From JBBBNV01 sp037137075 (GTDB taxonomy: Bacteria > Bacillota > Bacilli > Paenibacillales > NBRC-103111), in assembly GCF_037137075.1 (NCBI RefSeq), contig NZ_JBBBNV010000019.1, forward strand, positions 31,492 to 95,491: 64,000 bases of DNA, written 5' to 3'. Position numbers and translations under genes: made by a program. Each line of letters begins with the position of its first letter. Position 1 is the stretch's first letter. Of this stretch, positions 1-8,603 are shown one piece after another. Under the pieces are notes generated by a model, which worked only from the letters and a program-made list of their open reading frames with translations, did no database searches and was not told where the DNA came from.

Positions 1-793
1 CGTAGAGACAGGCATCGCGGAGCAAAATATCGTCGGCATCGCAGCCGGTCTGGCCGCCAGCGGCAAGAAGCCGTGGGTAACTTCCCCGGCGTGCTTCCTC
101 AGCATGCGTTCGATTGAGCAGGTGAAGGTTGATGTCGCTTACTCGGGAACCAACGTCAAGCTGGTCGGCATCAGCGGCGGGGTTAGCTACGGGGCGCTGG
201 GCATGAGCCATCACTCCCTGCAGGATATTGCTGTCACTCGCGCGATCCCGGGGCTTGCCGTGATTCTGCCTGCCGATCGTCACGAGACGAAGAAGATGAC
301 GGAAGCATTGGTGAACTACGAGGGCGGCGTGTATGTGCGTATCGGCCGTAACCCGGTACAGGACTGCTATGAATCGGATGATTATCCGTTTGAGATCGGC
401 AAGGCGGTAACGATGCGGGCGGGTTCGGATATTACGATCATTGCAGCGGGCGAAACGGTACGGATCGCGCTTGATGCGGCCGAACGCTTGGCTGGAGACG
501 GTGTCAGCTGCCGCGTGGTGAATATGCATACCATTAAACCGCTGGATGTGGAGGCCATCCGCAGCGCGGTTGATGAGACCGGAAGAATTATTACGCTGGA
601 GGAGCACAGCATCTTCGGCGGCCTGGGCGCCGCAGTGGCGGAGGAGGTTGTCCAATACCGTCCGGTGCCGATGAAAATTATCGGAATTCCCGATGAGCCG
701 GCGATTACAGGAACCACCGCGGAAGTATTCCAGCATTATGGCTTGACGAAGGAAAATATTCAAGCGATTGCCCTGAAGATGATTCAGGCGTAA
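1..793 (+). CDS. Transketolase C-terminal subunit (partial, 5' end outside window); possible apulose-4-phosphate transketolase subunit B
   Basis: The reading frame is already open at base 2 and gives 263 residues, so the start lies outside the window. It holds the pyrimidine-binding and C-terminal domains of a split transketolase: an ETGIAEQN-type cofactor motif at its beginning, then GGVSYGALGMSHHSLQD, then a C-terminal domain with HTIKPLD and EEHSIFGGLG motifs. Split transketolases need a separate N-terminal thiamine-diphosphate subunit, expected just upstream. The FGGY kinase starts 15 bp downstream, so the two are probably one operon. A two-part transketolase next to an FGGY kinase and apiosidase-like glycosidases recalls the D-apiose pathway, in which apulose is phosphorylated and then cleaved by a transketolase. 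That assignment is inference; an ordinary pentose-phosphate paralogue, or a DXS-like enzyme with another substrate, is possible. Confidence 0.9.
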   Translation, partial: VETGIAEQNIVGIAAGLAASGKKPWVTSPACFLSMRSIEQVKVDVAYSGTNVKLVGISGGVSYGALGMSHHSLQDIAVTRAIPGLAVILPADRHETKKMTEALVNYEGGVYVRIGRNPVQDCYESDDYPFEIGKAVTMRAGSDITIIAAGETVRIALDAAERLAGDGVSCRVVNMHTIKPLDVEAIRSAVDETGRIITLEEHSIFGGLGAAVAEEVVQYRPVPMKIIGIPDEPAITGTTAEVFQHYGLTKENIQAIALKMIQA

Positions 794-808
794 TGAGGTG
801 CTGCACTA

Positions 809-2302
809 ATGGACAAAAACTACATTTTATCCGTTGACCAAAGCACATCCGGAACGAAAGCGCTTCTGGTCGACAAGCAGGGCCGCATTGCCGCCAAATG
901 CTCGAAGGAGCATGCCCAGCTGTATCCGCAGCCGGGCTGGGTCGAGCATGATGCGATGGAGATTTACGGAAATGTGCAGGAAACGATCCGGCGGGTGCTG
1001 GAGCTCGCGGGTGTTTCCCCGCAGCAGCTTGCGGCGCTGACGGTGACCAATCAGAGAGAAACCGCAGTGATATGGGACCGGGAAACCGGTCTTCCTGTAC
1101 ATCATGCGATTGTTTGGCAATGCAGGCGAACGGCGGGGCTTTGCGCCGAGCTGAAGGAGGGCGGGTTTGAAGGGCTGGTCCGGGATAAGACCGGACTGGT
1201 TCTGGACCCGTACTTTTCCGCAGGCAAAATCCGCTGGATTCTGGAGCATCTGGACCCGGCTTACCGCAAGGAGGCGGAGGCGTCCGGCAGGCTGCTGGCC
1301 GGTACGATAGACAGCTGGCTGCTGTGGAAGCTGACGGGCGGCGAGGTGCATGCAACGGATTATACCAATGCCAGCCGGACGTCTCTGTTTAACATTCACA
1401 CGCTCCAGTGGGATGCGGAGCTCATTTCGCTATTCGGCGTTGGCGGAGTCAAGCTGCCGGAGGTCAAGTCCAGCAATGCGGTGTATGGTGTGACCCGAGA
1501 TGCCGGATTGTTCCCGGATGAGGTCCCGATTTCCGGAGTGATTGGTGATTCCCAGGGAGCGCTGTTCGGTCAGATGTGCTACCTGCCCGGTATGGCCAAG
1601 GCAACGTATGGGACGGGAACCTCTGTGATGATGAATATCGGCTCCAGCCCGGTGTCGTCCCGGAATGGTCTGGTAACCGCAATCGCCTGGGGCATTGACG
1701 GAACCGTGCACTATGCGCTTGAAGGCATTATCCACAGCTCGGGAGACAGCATGAAGTGGGTGCGCGATCAGATGGGACTGTTCACCGATTATGCGGAAGC
1801 GGAACAGCAGGCAGCCTCGCTGCAGGATAACGAAGGAGTATACTTCGTTCCTGCCCTGGTCGGCCTGGGAGCTCCGTATTGGAGCCCGGATGCTCGCGCG
1901 GCAGTAACCGGCATGAGCCGGAGAAGCGACAGGCGGCACATTATCCGTGCTGCGCTGGAAAGTATTGCTTACCAGGTCCGCGATATGGTGGATCTGCTGC
2001 AGGCGGAGTCAGGAATTCGGCTGCAGGAGCTGCGTGTAGACGGCGGGGGAGCCCAGAATCAATTTCTCATGCAGTATCAGGCCGATATGCTCCAGGCGAG
2101 TGTTGTCCGGCCGGCGGTTTCCGAGCTGTCTGCAATCGGTTCCACGTACTTGGGGGGAATCGGAGTCGGGTTCTGGAAGGATACGGAGGAAATCCGTTCC
2201 TTAGCTTCGGATGAGACGACGTTTCAGCCGTCCATGCACCCGGAGAACCGGGATCTGCTGTGCCAGGGCTGGAAAAAGGCGGTTCTATCCGTCATCTCCT
2301 GA
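809..2302 (+). CDS. FGGY-family carbohydrate kinase (glycerol-kinase-like; candidate apulose kinase)
   Basis: The 497-residue protein is full length for FGGY kinases. The N-terminal phosphate-binding loop reads LSVDQSTSGTKALLVD, followed by PGWVEHDAMEIY and TNQRETAVIWDRETG, which are close to glycerol kinase. The C-terminal half carries GDSQGALFGQ, YGTGTSVMMN and the ATP-binding LRVDGGGAQN motif. It would phosphorylate a small sugar or polyol in the cytoplasm. A GAGGTG-like ribosome site lies just before ATG 809. Sequence alone favours glycerol kinase. The position directly behind a split transketolase and ahead of apiosidase-like genes favours a ketose substrate such as apulose. A bona fide glpK would more often sit with glpF or glpD, and neither is here. 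Confidence 0.85.
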   Translation: MDKNYILSVDQSTSGTKALLVDKQGRIAAKCSKEHAQLYPQPGWVEHDAMEIYGNVQETIRRVLELAGVSPQQLAALTVTNQRETAVIWDRETGLPVHHAIVWQCRRTAGLCAELKEGGFEGLVRDKTGLVLDPYFSAGKIRWILEHLDPAYRKEAEASGRLLAGTIDSWLLWKLTGGEVHATDYTNASRTSLFNIHTLQWDAELISLFGVGGVKLPEVKSSNAVYGVTRDAGLFPDEVPISGVIGDSQGALFGQMCYLPGMAKATYGTGTSVMMNIGSSPVSSRNGLVTAIAWGIDGTVHYALEGIIHSSGDSMKWVRDQMGLFTDYAEAEQQAASLQDNEGVYFVPALVGLGAPYWSPDARAAVTGMSRRSDRRHIIRAALESIAYQVRDMVDLLQAESGIRLQELRVDGGGAQNQFLMQYQADMLQASVVRPAVSELSAIGSTYLGGIGVGFWKDTEEIRSLASDETTFQPSMHPENRDLLCQGWKKAVLSVIS

Positions 2303-2405
2303 CCTGGTTTAAGCATGGAAATGAGAATATAACCTGTGGCAGCGTGCGCCGTCCAAGCGTGCGTGGTCATGCTTTCAATCCTATACGAATTTGAGCGGAG
2401 GTGTC

Positions 2406-3962
2406 ATGTTGACTACAACAGCATCGGCTAGAGAGGATCACGGGACAGAGGGCCGGCTTCGGCAGGTGGAACGGTGGGGAATGGTGGAAATGGCCGTTCC
2501 CGCAGCAAGCGGTAATTCGGAACAGGGGGATACCGGCGTTTCTCTGGTAAAAGCTATTTTTTCCAACGGCAACCGGAAACGGGAGGTCGCAGCTTTTACC
2601 GGCAGCAATGGGGAACAAATCGTCCGGTTTATGCCGGGTGAAGAAGGGGAATGGACTTATTCCATTTGGCAGGGACAGCAGAACGGAGCCGGGCAAGCCG
2701 GGTCGGATTTGCAGCAAATTCAAGTCGGCAGCTTTATTTGCACACCTCCGTCGGCGGGCAACCGCGGACCTGTGCAGGTCGTCGGCAAAGCAGCATTTGC
2801 TTATGCTGATGGAACACCATATGTGCCGATTGGCACCACAAGCCTGGAGTGGTACAAGGGGGAACAGGCGGAGGCGACACTTGCTTCCTTGCAGGACGCG
2901 TCCTTTACCAAGCTGCGGATGCGGGTGGATGCAGCCGGCTTGGATCAGCTGGAGGCTGCGATTATCCGGCTGTCTGCGCTTGGAATTGAAGCGGAGCTGC
3001 TGCTGGATTGCAGCGAAGGCGGACCGGAAGCGGCACAGCTGGTGCGGGAAACGGTCAGCCGTCTTGCGGCATACCGGAATGTATGGTGGACCCTTCTCCT
3101 GAACGAAGCGGGAACGCCGGCCAAGGAACGGGCTGAACTGCTGCGGCTTATACAGGCTCATGACGCATACGGCCATCTGCTGACGATACATACAGCGAAT
3201 CCGTTTGCCGATTTCTCGGTGCCTGCCATTAGCCATGTGAGCTTGATTTGTACGGATGCGAGCCAGGTTTCGCGTTACGCGGAATTGCATGGCAAACCGG
3301 TTATTTTGGACCAGTGCGGCAGCGAGGGGGATGCCCCGACAAGAATCGGCAGCTTACCGGCCGAGGAGCTTGTCAACCGCATATGGATCAGCATGTGCCG
3401 TGGCGGCTTTGCCGGGCATGGCGAAACCTTTGTCCGCGAGCATGGCGAAACCTGGCAGACACAAGGGGGCGCGTTGTCCGGAGAGTCTGCGCCGAGAATC
3501 GCCTTCCTGCGCAGTATTATGGAGGGGGCTCCGACACACCTGCGTTATATGCCCGAGTATTACGACGCTCCGACGATTGGTGTCGATGGCGAGTACTATT
3601 TGCAGTACCACATTATTCACCGCTTCCCGTATAAGCAGCTGCGTGTGCCGGAAGGCCGTTATAAGGTGGAGCTGATTGATGTATGGAATATGACCGTAAC
3701 CGAGTTGCCTGGCGAATTCACGGATAATATTAGTGTGCCGCTGCCGTCGAAGCGGTATCAGGCATTGCGTATTCGCAATCAGGCTGCAGCTGCGCAATCA
3801 GTCCGATATGACTTGAATGCAGACCAGCCGTCAAAATTCGCTTCCAAAGCAGCTGCGAGCGGCACGTCAAGAAAAGGCGCAGCCGGAAACCGTCTGGAGG
3901 CTGACGATAACTTTATTCGAGCGTCGGAACGTCCGAAGGCGGATCATGGCGAGCCGGATTGA
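2406..3962 (+). CDS. Apiosidase-like (DUF5060/DUF4038/DUF5605) protein with an altered catalytic residue
   Basis: A 518-residue protein that appears paralogous to the gene at 4437. An N-terminal Ig-like DUF5060 domain (about residues 20-115) contains the RFMPGEEGEWTYS motif. A (beta/alpha)8 region follows, and a C-terminal DUF5605-like beta domain ends in LPSKRYQALRIRN. The acid/base motif of clan GH-A survives as LLNEAG (Glu about 234). The position of the expected nucleophile reads ILDQCGSEG, so Gln (about 303) replaces the Glu seen in the paralogue's VLDECCYEG. ATG 2406 was chosen because GGAGG at 2397-2401 precedes it; an in-frame TTG at 2391 is the alternative. No signal peptide is visible. 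It may be a catalytically weak or binding-only paralogue. Confidence 0.75.
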   Translation: MLTTTASAREDHGTEGRLRQVERWGMVEMAVPAASGNSEQGDTGVSLVKAIFSNGNRKREVAAFTGSNGEQIVRFMPGEEGEWTYSIWQGQQNGAGQAGSDLQQIQVGSFICTPPSAGNRGPVQVVGKAAFAYADGTPYVPIGTTSLEWYKGEQAEATLASLQDASFTKLRMRVDAAGLDQLEAAIIRLSALGIEAELLLDCSEGGPEAAQLVRETVSRLAAYRNVWWTLLLNEAGTPAKERAELLRLIQAHDAYGHLLTIHTANPFADFSVPAISHVSLICTDASQVSRYAELHGKPVILDQCGSEGDAPTRIGSLPAEELVNRIWISMCRGGFAGHGETFVREHGETWQTQGGALSGESAPRIAFLRSIMEGAPTHLRYMPEYYDAPTIGVDGEYYLQYHIIHRFPYKQLRVPEGRYKVELIDVWNMTVTELPGEFTDNISVPLPSKRYQALRIRNQAAAAQSVRYDLNADQPSKFASKAAASGTSRKGAAGNRLEADDNFIRASERPKADHGEPD

Positions 3963-4436
3963 ACAATGGGCTGAACGGACGAAACGACGAAACAACGAAA
4001 CAAACGAAACAAACGAAACAAATGAAGCAGACCTGAACAGGCTGAACCCTCGTTAAGGTAGAAAAGTTGCTTAAATGCGCGGTGAACAAGAAGCCGGAGG
4101 CCGGATGACAGGCGATGGGGTTCGACGTACCGCTTGGCGGCGCAGGAAGCTATGTCTTCCAGGATTCAGGTGCATAAAAGATGCGCGCGGGCGGTATGCT
4201 GCAATTCGTCTCTTGGCATATCCACGTGCAACTAGAAATCATCCGGTCCGGACATGCGGGAGAAGAATCCCCGCCCGTTCCAAGGCACCGGCTTCACGAC
4301 CTTTCTGGAGAAAAAATTCGCAGCACGGCTCGCAAGCGGCAGGCTTTACCGGGTCATATCCGGCCTGCCTGAAGCTGCGTGCCGCAAGCGAAGCGATAAA
4401 TGATAAATCATGGACACGGTAGAAACGGAGGAGCTT
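3963..4436. other. Intergenic stretch with 9-bp tandem repeat and a gene-like remnant
   Basis: No complete gene is supported between the two apiosidase-like genes. A tandem repeat of AACGAAACA occupies 3994-4029. Around 4260-4400 one forward frame reads like protein (ending FAARLASGRLYRVISGLPEA before a stop at 4400-4402) but has an in-frame TAG upstream, no start and no recognisable family. It may be the 3' tail of a lost gene. The frame is not assigned a function. Confidence 0.4.
3994..4029. repeat. 9-bp tandem repeat, about four units
   Basis: Units at 3994-4002, 4003-4011 and 4012-4020 are identical (AACGAAACA); a fourth at 4021-4029 reads AATGAAGCA. The array begins 31 bp after the stop codon of the preceding gene. 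Because the unit is a multiple of three it would encode Asn-Glu-Thr repeats in one frame, but no supported gene covers it. Confidence 0.8.
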
Positions 4437-5882
4437 ATGACACACAGCGACAGCGTAATCCAAGCATTGGAGCCTGTACAGGTATGGGACCGGTTCGAAC
4501 GGCGCTTTGATGGCCCGGCGGAGGGGAACCCTTTTCAGGAGGTTACGTTTTATGCCGAGTTCTGCCATGGCAACCGGATTGTAGAGGCGGAAGGCTTTTA
4601 TGATGGGGACGGCGTGTACAAGCTGCGTTTTATGCCGGACGCCGAAGGGGTCTGGACGTATGTAACGCGGAGCAGCAGCCCGCAGCTGGACGGAATGCAG
4701 GGAAGCTTCCAGGCGGTGGCTGCACAGGGAGATAATCATGGGCCGGTCGTGGTCAAGGATGCCTACCGTTTTGAGTTTGCCGACGGCACGCCATACCTGC
4801 CTTTCGGAACAACGCTTTATCATTGGGTGCATCACGAGAATGTGGCGGAGGAAGAGGAAACCTTGTCGGAGCTGGCGAAGGCCTCCTTCAATAAGGTCCG
4901 CATGTGCGTGCTGCCGACCGGGGATATGCATTCCCGTCAGCTGGCATTTGCGGGCAGCCGGACGGAAGGAGCGGACGTAACGCGCTTTAACCCGGCATTT
5001 TTCGCCCATTTCGAAGCGCGTATTATGGATTTGCAGCGTCTGGGCATCGAAGCGGATATTATTTTGTTCCATCCGTATGACCAAGGCGTCTGGGGCTTCG
5101 AGCAATTGGAGCCGGAAACGGAAGATTTGTACCTGCGGTATGTGATTGCCCGCTTGTCCTCCTTCCGCAATGTATGGTGGTCGCTGGCCAACGAATTCGA
5201 CTTCAATAAATACAAATCAATGGAAAACTGGGATCGCGTATGCCAGGTGGTGAAACGCTTTGACCCGTACGGGCATCTGCTGTCCATTCATAACGGCACC
5301 AAAATGTATGATTATACCAGAACAGCCACCTACGATTATTCCAAGCCTTGGATTACACATCAAAGTGTCCAGCACTGGGATTCCGGCCTGATGACGGAAT
5401 GGATTGCCACCCATAAGAAGCCGGTCGTGCTGGATGAATGCTGCTATGAGGGCAATGCCGCACGGCGCTGGGGCAATGTCCCGGGCGAAGAGCTGGTCAG
5501 CCGTTTCTGGGACAGCATGGTTCAGGGCGGTTATGCAGCCCATGGCGAGGTCGTCAACGAAAAATCGTGGATTTCACGTGGCGGAAAGCTGTATGGCGAG
5601 AGCCCGGAGCGGATTGCGTTCATGCGCAGCCTGATGGAGGAAGCATTGCCGGATTTGTGGAATCCGCCGGAGGAGCGCGCCTGCTTCTGGGAATATCTCG
5701 GGATAAACCGTCCGGCGAGCTGGGAGCTGGACCTGCCGGAAACGAAAGAGTATTACATTGATGTGGTTGACACTTGGAATATGAAGACAGAGCGGCTGGA
5801 CGGAACTTATCGCGGAAGCTGCACGATTCCTCTGCCTCGCCAGTCTTATCTGGCCCTGCGGGCTGTTGCGGCCGGGCAGTAA
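4437..5882 (+). CDS. Apiosidase-like glycoside hydrolase (DUF5060/DUF4038/DUF5605)
   Basis: A 481-residue cytoplasmic glycosidase candidate. It has an N-terminal DUF5060 Ig-like domain (about 10-100, with RFMPDAEGVWTY), a clan GH-A type (beta/alpha)8 barrel, and a C-terminal DUF5605-like domain ending in LPRQSYLALRAV. Both carboxylates expected of the barrel are present: Glu about 253 in SLANEFDF and Glu about 334 in VVLDECCYEG. Related DUF4038 proteins include GH140 apiosidases that act on rhamnogalacturonan II. ATG 4437 is preceded by GGAGGAG at 4427-4433, which is better than the earlier in-frame start at 4410. The GH78 gene starts 50 bp downstream, so the two are likely co-transcribed. 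The exact substrate is inferred from family and context only. Confidence 0.82.
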   Translation: MTHSDSVIQALEPVQVWDRFERRFDGPAEGNPFQEVTFYAEFCHGNRIVEAEGFYDGDGVYKLRFMPDAEGVWTYVTRSSSPQLDGMQGSFQAVAAQGDNHGPVVVKDAYRFEFADGTPYLPFGTTLYHWVHHENVAEEEETLSELAKASFNKVRMCVLPTGDMHSRQLAFAGSRTEGADVTRFNPAFFAHFEARIMDLQRLGIEADIILFHPYDQGVWGFEQLEPETEDLYLRYVIARLSSFRNVWWSLANEFDFNKYKSMENWDRVCQVVKRFDPYGHLLSIHNGTKMYDYTRTATYDYSKPWITHQSVQHWDSGLMTEWIATHKKPVVLDECCYEGNAARRWGNVPGEELVSRFWDSMVQGGYAAHGEVVNEKSWISRGGKLYGESPERIAFMRSLMEEALPDLWNPPEERACFWEYLGINRPASWELDLPETKEYYIDVVDTWNMKTERLDGTYRGSCTIPLPRQSYLALRAVAAGQ

Positions 5883-5932
5883 TCGCTCCGGCAAGCCATG
5901 CCCAGGACAAAATACAAGGAGGAGCACGAAGC

Positions 5933-8587
5933 ATGAGTGTAGTCATACGCCGTCTGCGTGTGGAATCAATGGACCGGCCCTTAGGGCTGGATACGCTTCA
6001 GCCCCGGTTCAGCTGGATGTTGGAGTCCGATGAGGCTTCGCAGCGCCAGGGAGCTTACCGGATTTTGGCCGCGACCCGGGAAGAGCTGCTAGCACAGGAT
6101 CAAGGGGACGTCTGGGATAGCGGCAAGGTAGACTCGGACCGGTCGATACAGGTTGTGTATGAAGGCAGCCCGCTGGCATCTGGCCGTGTCTATTATTGGA
6201 AGGTTCAAGTGTGGGATGCAGCCGGACGCGCCTCTGCATGGAGCGAGGTGTCCAGCTGGTCGATGGGACTGCTCCATGCCGGGGACTGGCAGGGCGACTG
6301 GATTGGCTGTACTGTAGATGAAGAGGAGGAGCTGCCGCCGGCCTTGTATTTGCGCAAGGAGTTTGCGGCGGATAAAGCAGTGGAACAGGCGGTTCTGTAT
6401 GCCACAGCCTTAGGCGTATATGAGCTCCATCTGAACGGCAGCCGGGTTAGCGGGGATTATTTTGCGCCGGGCTGGACCGACTACAATATCCGCGCTCAAT
6501 ATCAAACCTATGATGTAACGGCTCAGATCCAGGCAGGCGGCAATGCAATTGGCGCCATACTCGGCACGGGCTGGTATGCCGGACACGTCGGCATGATGGG
6601 CCGCCGTATTTATGGCACAAGTCCGAGTTTGCTCGTGCAATTGGAGCTTCATTATACAGACGGGACCAGCAGCCGTATTGTGTCCGACGGGACATGGACG
6701 ATGAATACCGGACCCATTCAGTATTCCGATATGCTCATGGGAGAAACCTATGATGCCCGTAAGGCATGGCCGGATTGGAATAAAACGGGCTTCGCAGCAG
6801 AGGGCTGGCGGCCGGCGGAGAAGCTTGCCTCGTATTCAGGCCTGCTCGTTTCCCAGCCGGATAAGGGTGTGCGCGTTACGGAATCACTGACTCCGGTGAA
6901 AATCTGGAAGACGGCTCGCGGCACGTATATGGCAGATATGGGCCAAAATATGGTGGGCTGGATTCGGCTGCAGGTCAGCGGGCCGGCGGGAACACGCGTG
7001 AAGGTCGGCCACGCCGAAATGATTCAGGAAGACGACACCCTGTACATTGAAAATCTGCGCCGTGCGATTCAGGAGGATATTTATGTGCTGCGCGGGGAGG
7101 GCGTGGAGGTTTGCGAGCCTCACTTCACCTTCCACGGGTTCCGGTATGTGGAGGTGGAAGGCTATCCGGGAGAGCTGACGGCAGACCTCATTACGGGTCA
7201 AGCGGCTCATTCCGACACCCCGCCAACCGGCACCCTGGAAACGTCCGATGCCATGGTGAACCGTCTTATCAGCAACATTCGTTGGGGCCAGCGGGGCAAT
7301 TATTTGAGCGTGCCGACTGACTGTCCGCAGCGGGATGAGCGTCTGGGCTGGTCCGGCGATGCGCAAATCTTCATCCGTACAGCAGCTTACAATATGGACG
7401 TTTCGCGTTTCTTCATGAAATATATGACAGACATGACAGACTTTCAAACACCGGAGGGCGCATTTCCGGATGTAGCGCCGGATGCGGGCTGGTTTGCCTG
7501 GAAGCAGGTCCGTGTCGAGTGGTTTGCGCCGGACAATGCCGGATGGGGCGATGCGGGAATTATTATCCCTTGGACCCTGTACCTGATGTATGAGGATCGG
7601 CGCATTCTGGAAGCGAACTACGAGGCGATGAAAAAATGGGTCGGTTATTTGAAATCGACAACAACCGATCTCATCCGTCCGGATTATGCCGACTACGGCG
7701 ACTGGTTGTCCATCAATGCGGATACGCCGAAGGATGTGCTGGCGACAGCTTATTTCGCCTACAGTACAGCCCTATTCGCCCGAATCGCCGGCATTCTCGG
7801 TCGCCGCGAGGATGAGGCGAGCTACCGCAAGCTGTTTGATGACATCTGCGCCGCATTTGTCGGGCGATATGTGAACGAGCAGGGAATCATCGAAGGCGAC
7901 ACGCAAACGGTCTATGTGCTGGCCCTGTACTTTGATCTGCTTCCGCCCGATCTGAAAAAGCTTGCGATTCAGCGCTTGGAGCAGCTTATTCATGAAAATG
8001 ATGACCATTTGTCCACGGGCTTTCTGGGCGTCGGTTACTTGCTGCCGGTCCTTACGGAGAACGGCTTAAACGATTTGGCCTACACGCTGCTGCATCAGGA
8101 TTCGTTCCCGTCCTGGCTGTACTCCGTTAAGCACGGGGCAACAACCATCTGGGAGCGTTGGGACGGCTGGACCGAAACGGAAGGCTTCCAAACTCCGGGA
8201 ATGAACTCCTTCAATCACTACTCGCTTGGCTCGGTGGGGGAATGGATGTACCGGTACATGGCCGGGATCGATACGGAGCCGGCACAGCCCGGCTTCAAGC
8301 ACATTGTGATTCATCCTCGTCCGGGCGGCAAGCTGACCTGGGTGAAGGCGGAGCTGGACAGCAGCTACGGCCTGATTCAGTCGGCTTGGAAGCTGGAGGA
8401 AGACCGTTTTGTCTTGAATGTGACGGTTCCGGTTAACACGACCGCTACGGTCTATGTGCCTCAAGAAGTGATCGCCGCCCCAGAAGGCGCGGAGGAGCTG
8501 GGTATCTTGGCGGACAAACGTATCTACCGCATCGGCTCGGGCCGCTATGAGTTCAGCAGCAAGCTCGCTGCCTGCGTAAAAGGATAA
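5933..8587 (+). CDS. Alpha-L-rhamnosidase, GH78 (intracellular)
   Basis: An 884-residue protein with the usual GH78 order. An N-terminal fibronectin-like domain with RPLGLDTLQPRFSW comes first, then a rhamnose-binding beta domain (about 130-330), then the (alpha/alpha)6 catalytic domain with PTDCPQRDERLGWSGDAQ at about residue 462, then a C-terminal beta sandwich. The conserved PDNAGWGDAG and GATTIWERWDGW segments are intact. GH78 inverts and releases L-rhamnose from non-reducing ends. No signal peptide is present, so it likely trims imported oligosaccharides. ATG 5933 is preceded by AAGGAGGAG at 5916-5924. The next glycosidase gene begins 16 bp after its stop, so both probably sit in one operon. 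Confidence 0.95.
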   Translation: MSVVIRRLRVESMDRPLGLDTLQPRFSWMLESDEASQRQGAYRILAATREELLAQDQGDVWDSGKVDSDRSIQVVYEGSPLASGRVYYWKVQVWDAAGRASAWSEVSSWSMGLLHAGDWQGDWIGCTVDEEEELPPALYLRKEFAADKAVEQAVLYATALGVYELHLNGSRVSGDYFAPGWTDYNIRAQYQTYDVTAQIQAGGNAIGAILGTGWYAGHVGMMGRRIYGTSPSLLVQLELHYTDGTSSRIVSDGTWTMNTGPIQYSDMLMGETYDARKAWPDWNKTGFAAEGWRPAEKLASYSGLLVSQPDKGVRVTESLTPVKIWKTARGTYMADMGQNMVGWIRLQVSGPAGTRVKVGHAEMIQEDDTLYIENLRRAIQEDIYVLRGEGVEVCEPHFTFHGFRYVEVEGYPGELTADLITGQAAHSDTPPTGTLETSDAMVNRLISNIRWGQRGNYLSVPTDCPQRDERLGWSGDAQIFIRTAAYNMDVSRFFMKYMTDMTDFQTPEGAFPDVAPDAGWFAWKQVRVEWFAPDNAGWGDAGIIIPWTLYLMYEDRRILEANYEAMKKWVGYLKSTTTDLIRPDYADYGDWLSINADTPKDVLATAYFAYSTALFARIAGILGRREDEASYRKLFDDICAAFVGRYVNEQGIIEGDTQTVYVLALYFDLLPPDLKKLAIQRLEQLIHENDDHLSTGFLGVGYLLPVLTENGLNDLAYTLLHQDSFPSWLYSVKHGATTIWERWDGWTETEGFQTPGMNSFNHYSLGSVGEWMYRYMAGIDTEPAQPGFKHIVIHPRPGGKLTWVKAELDSSYGLIQSAWKLEEDRFVLNVTVPVNTTATVYVPQEVIAAPEGAEELGILADKRIYRIGSGRYEFSSKLAACVKG

Positions 8588-8603
8588 AGGAGAACTACAA
8601 ACT

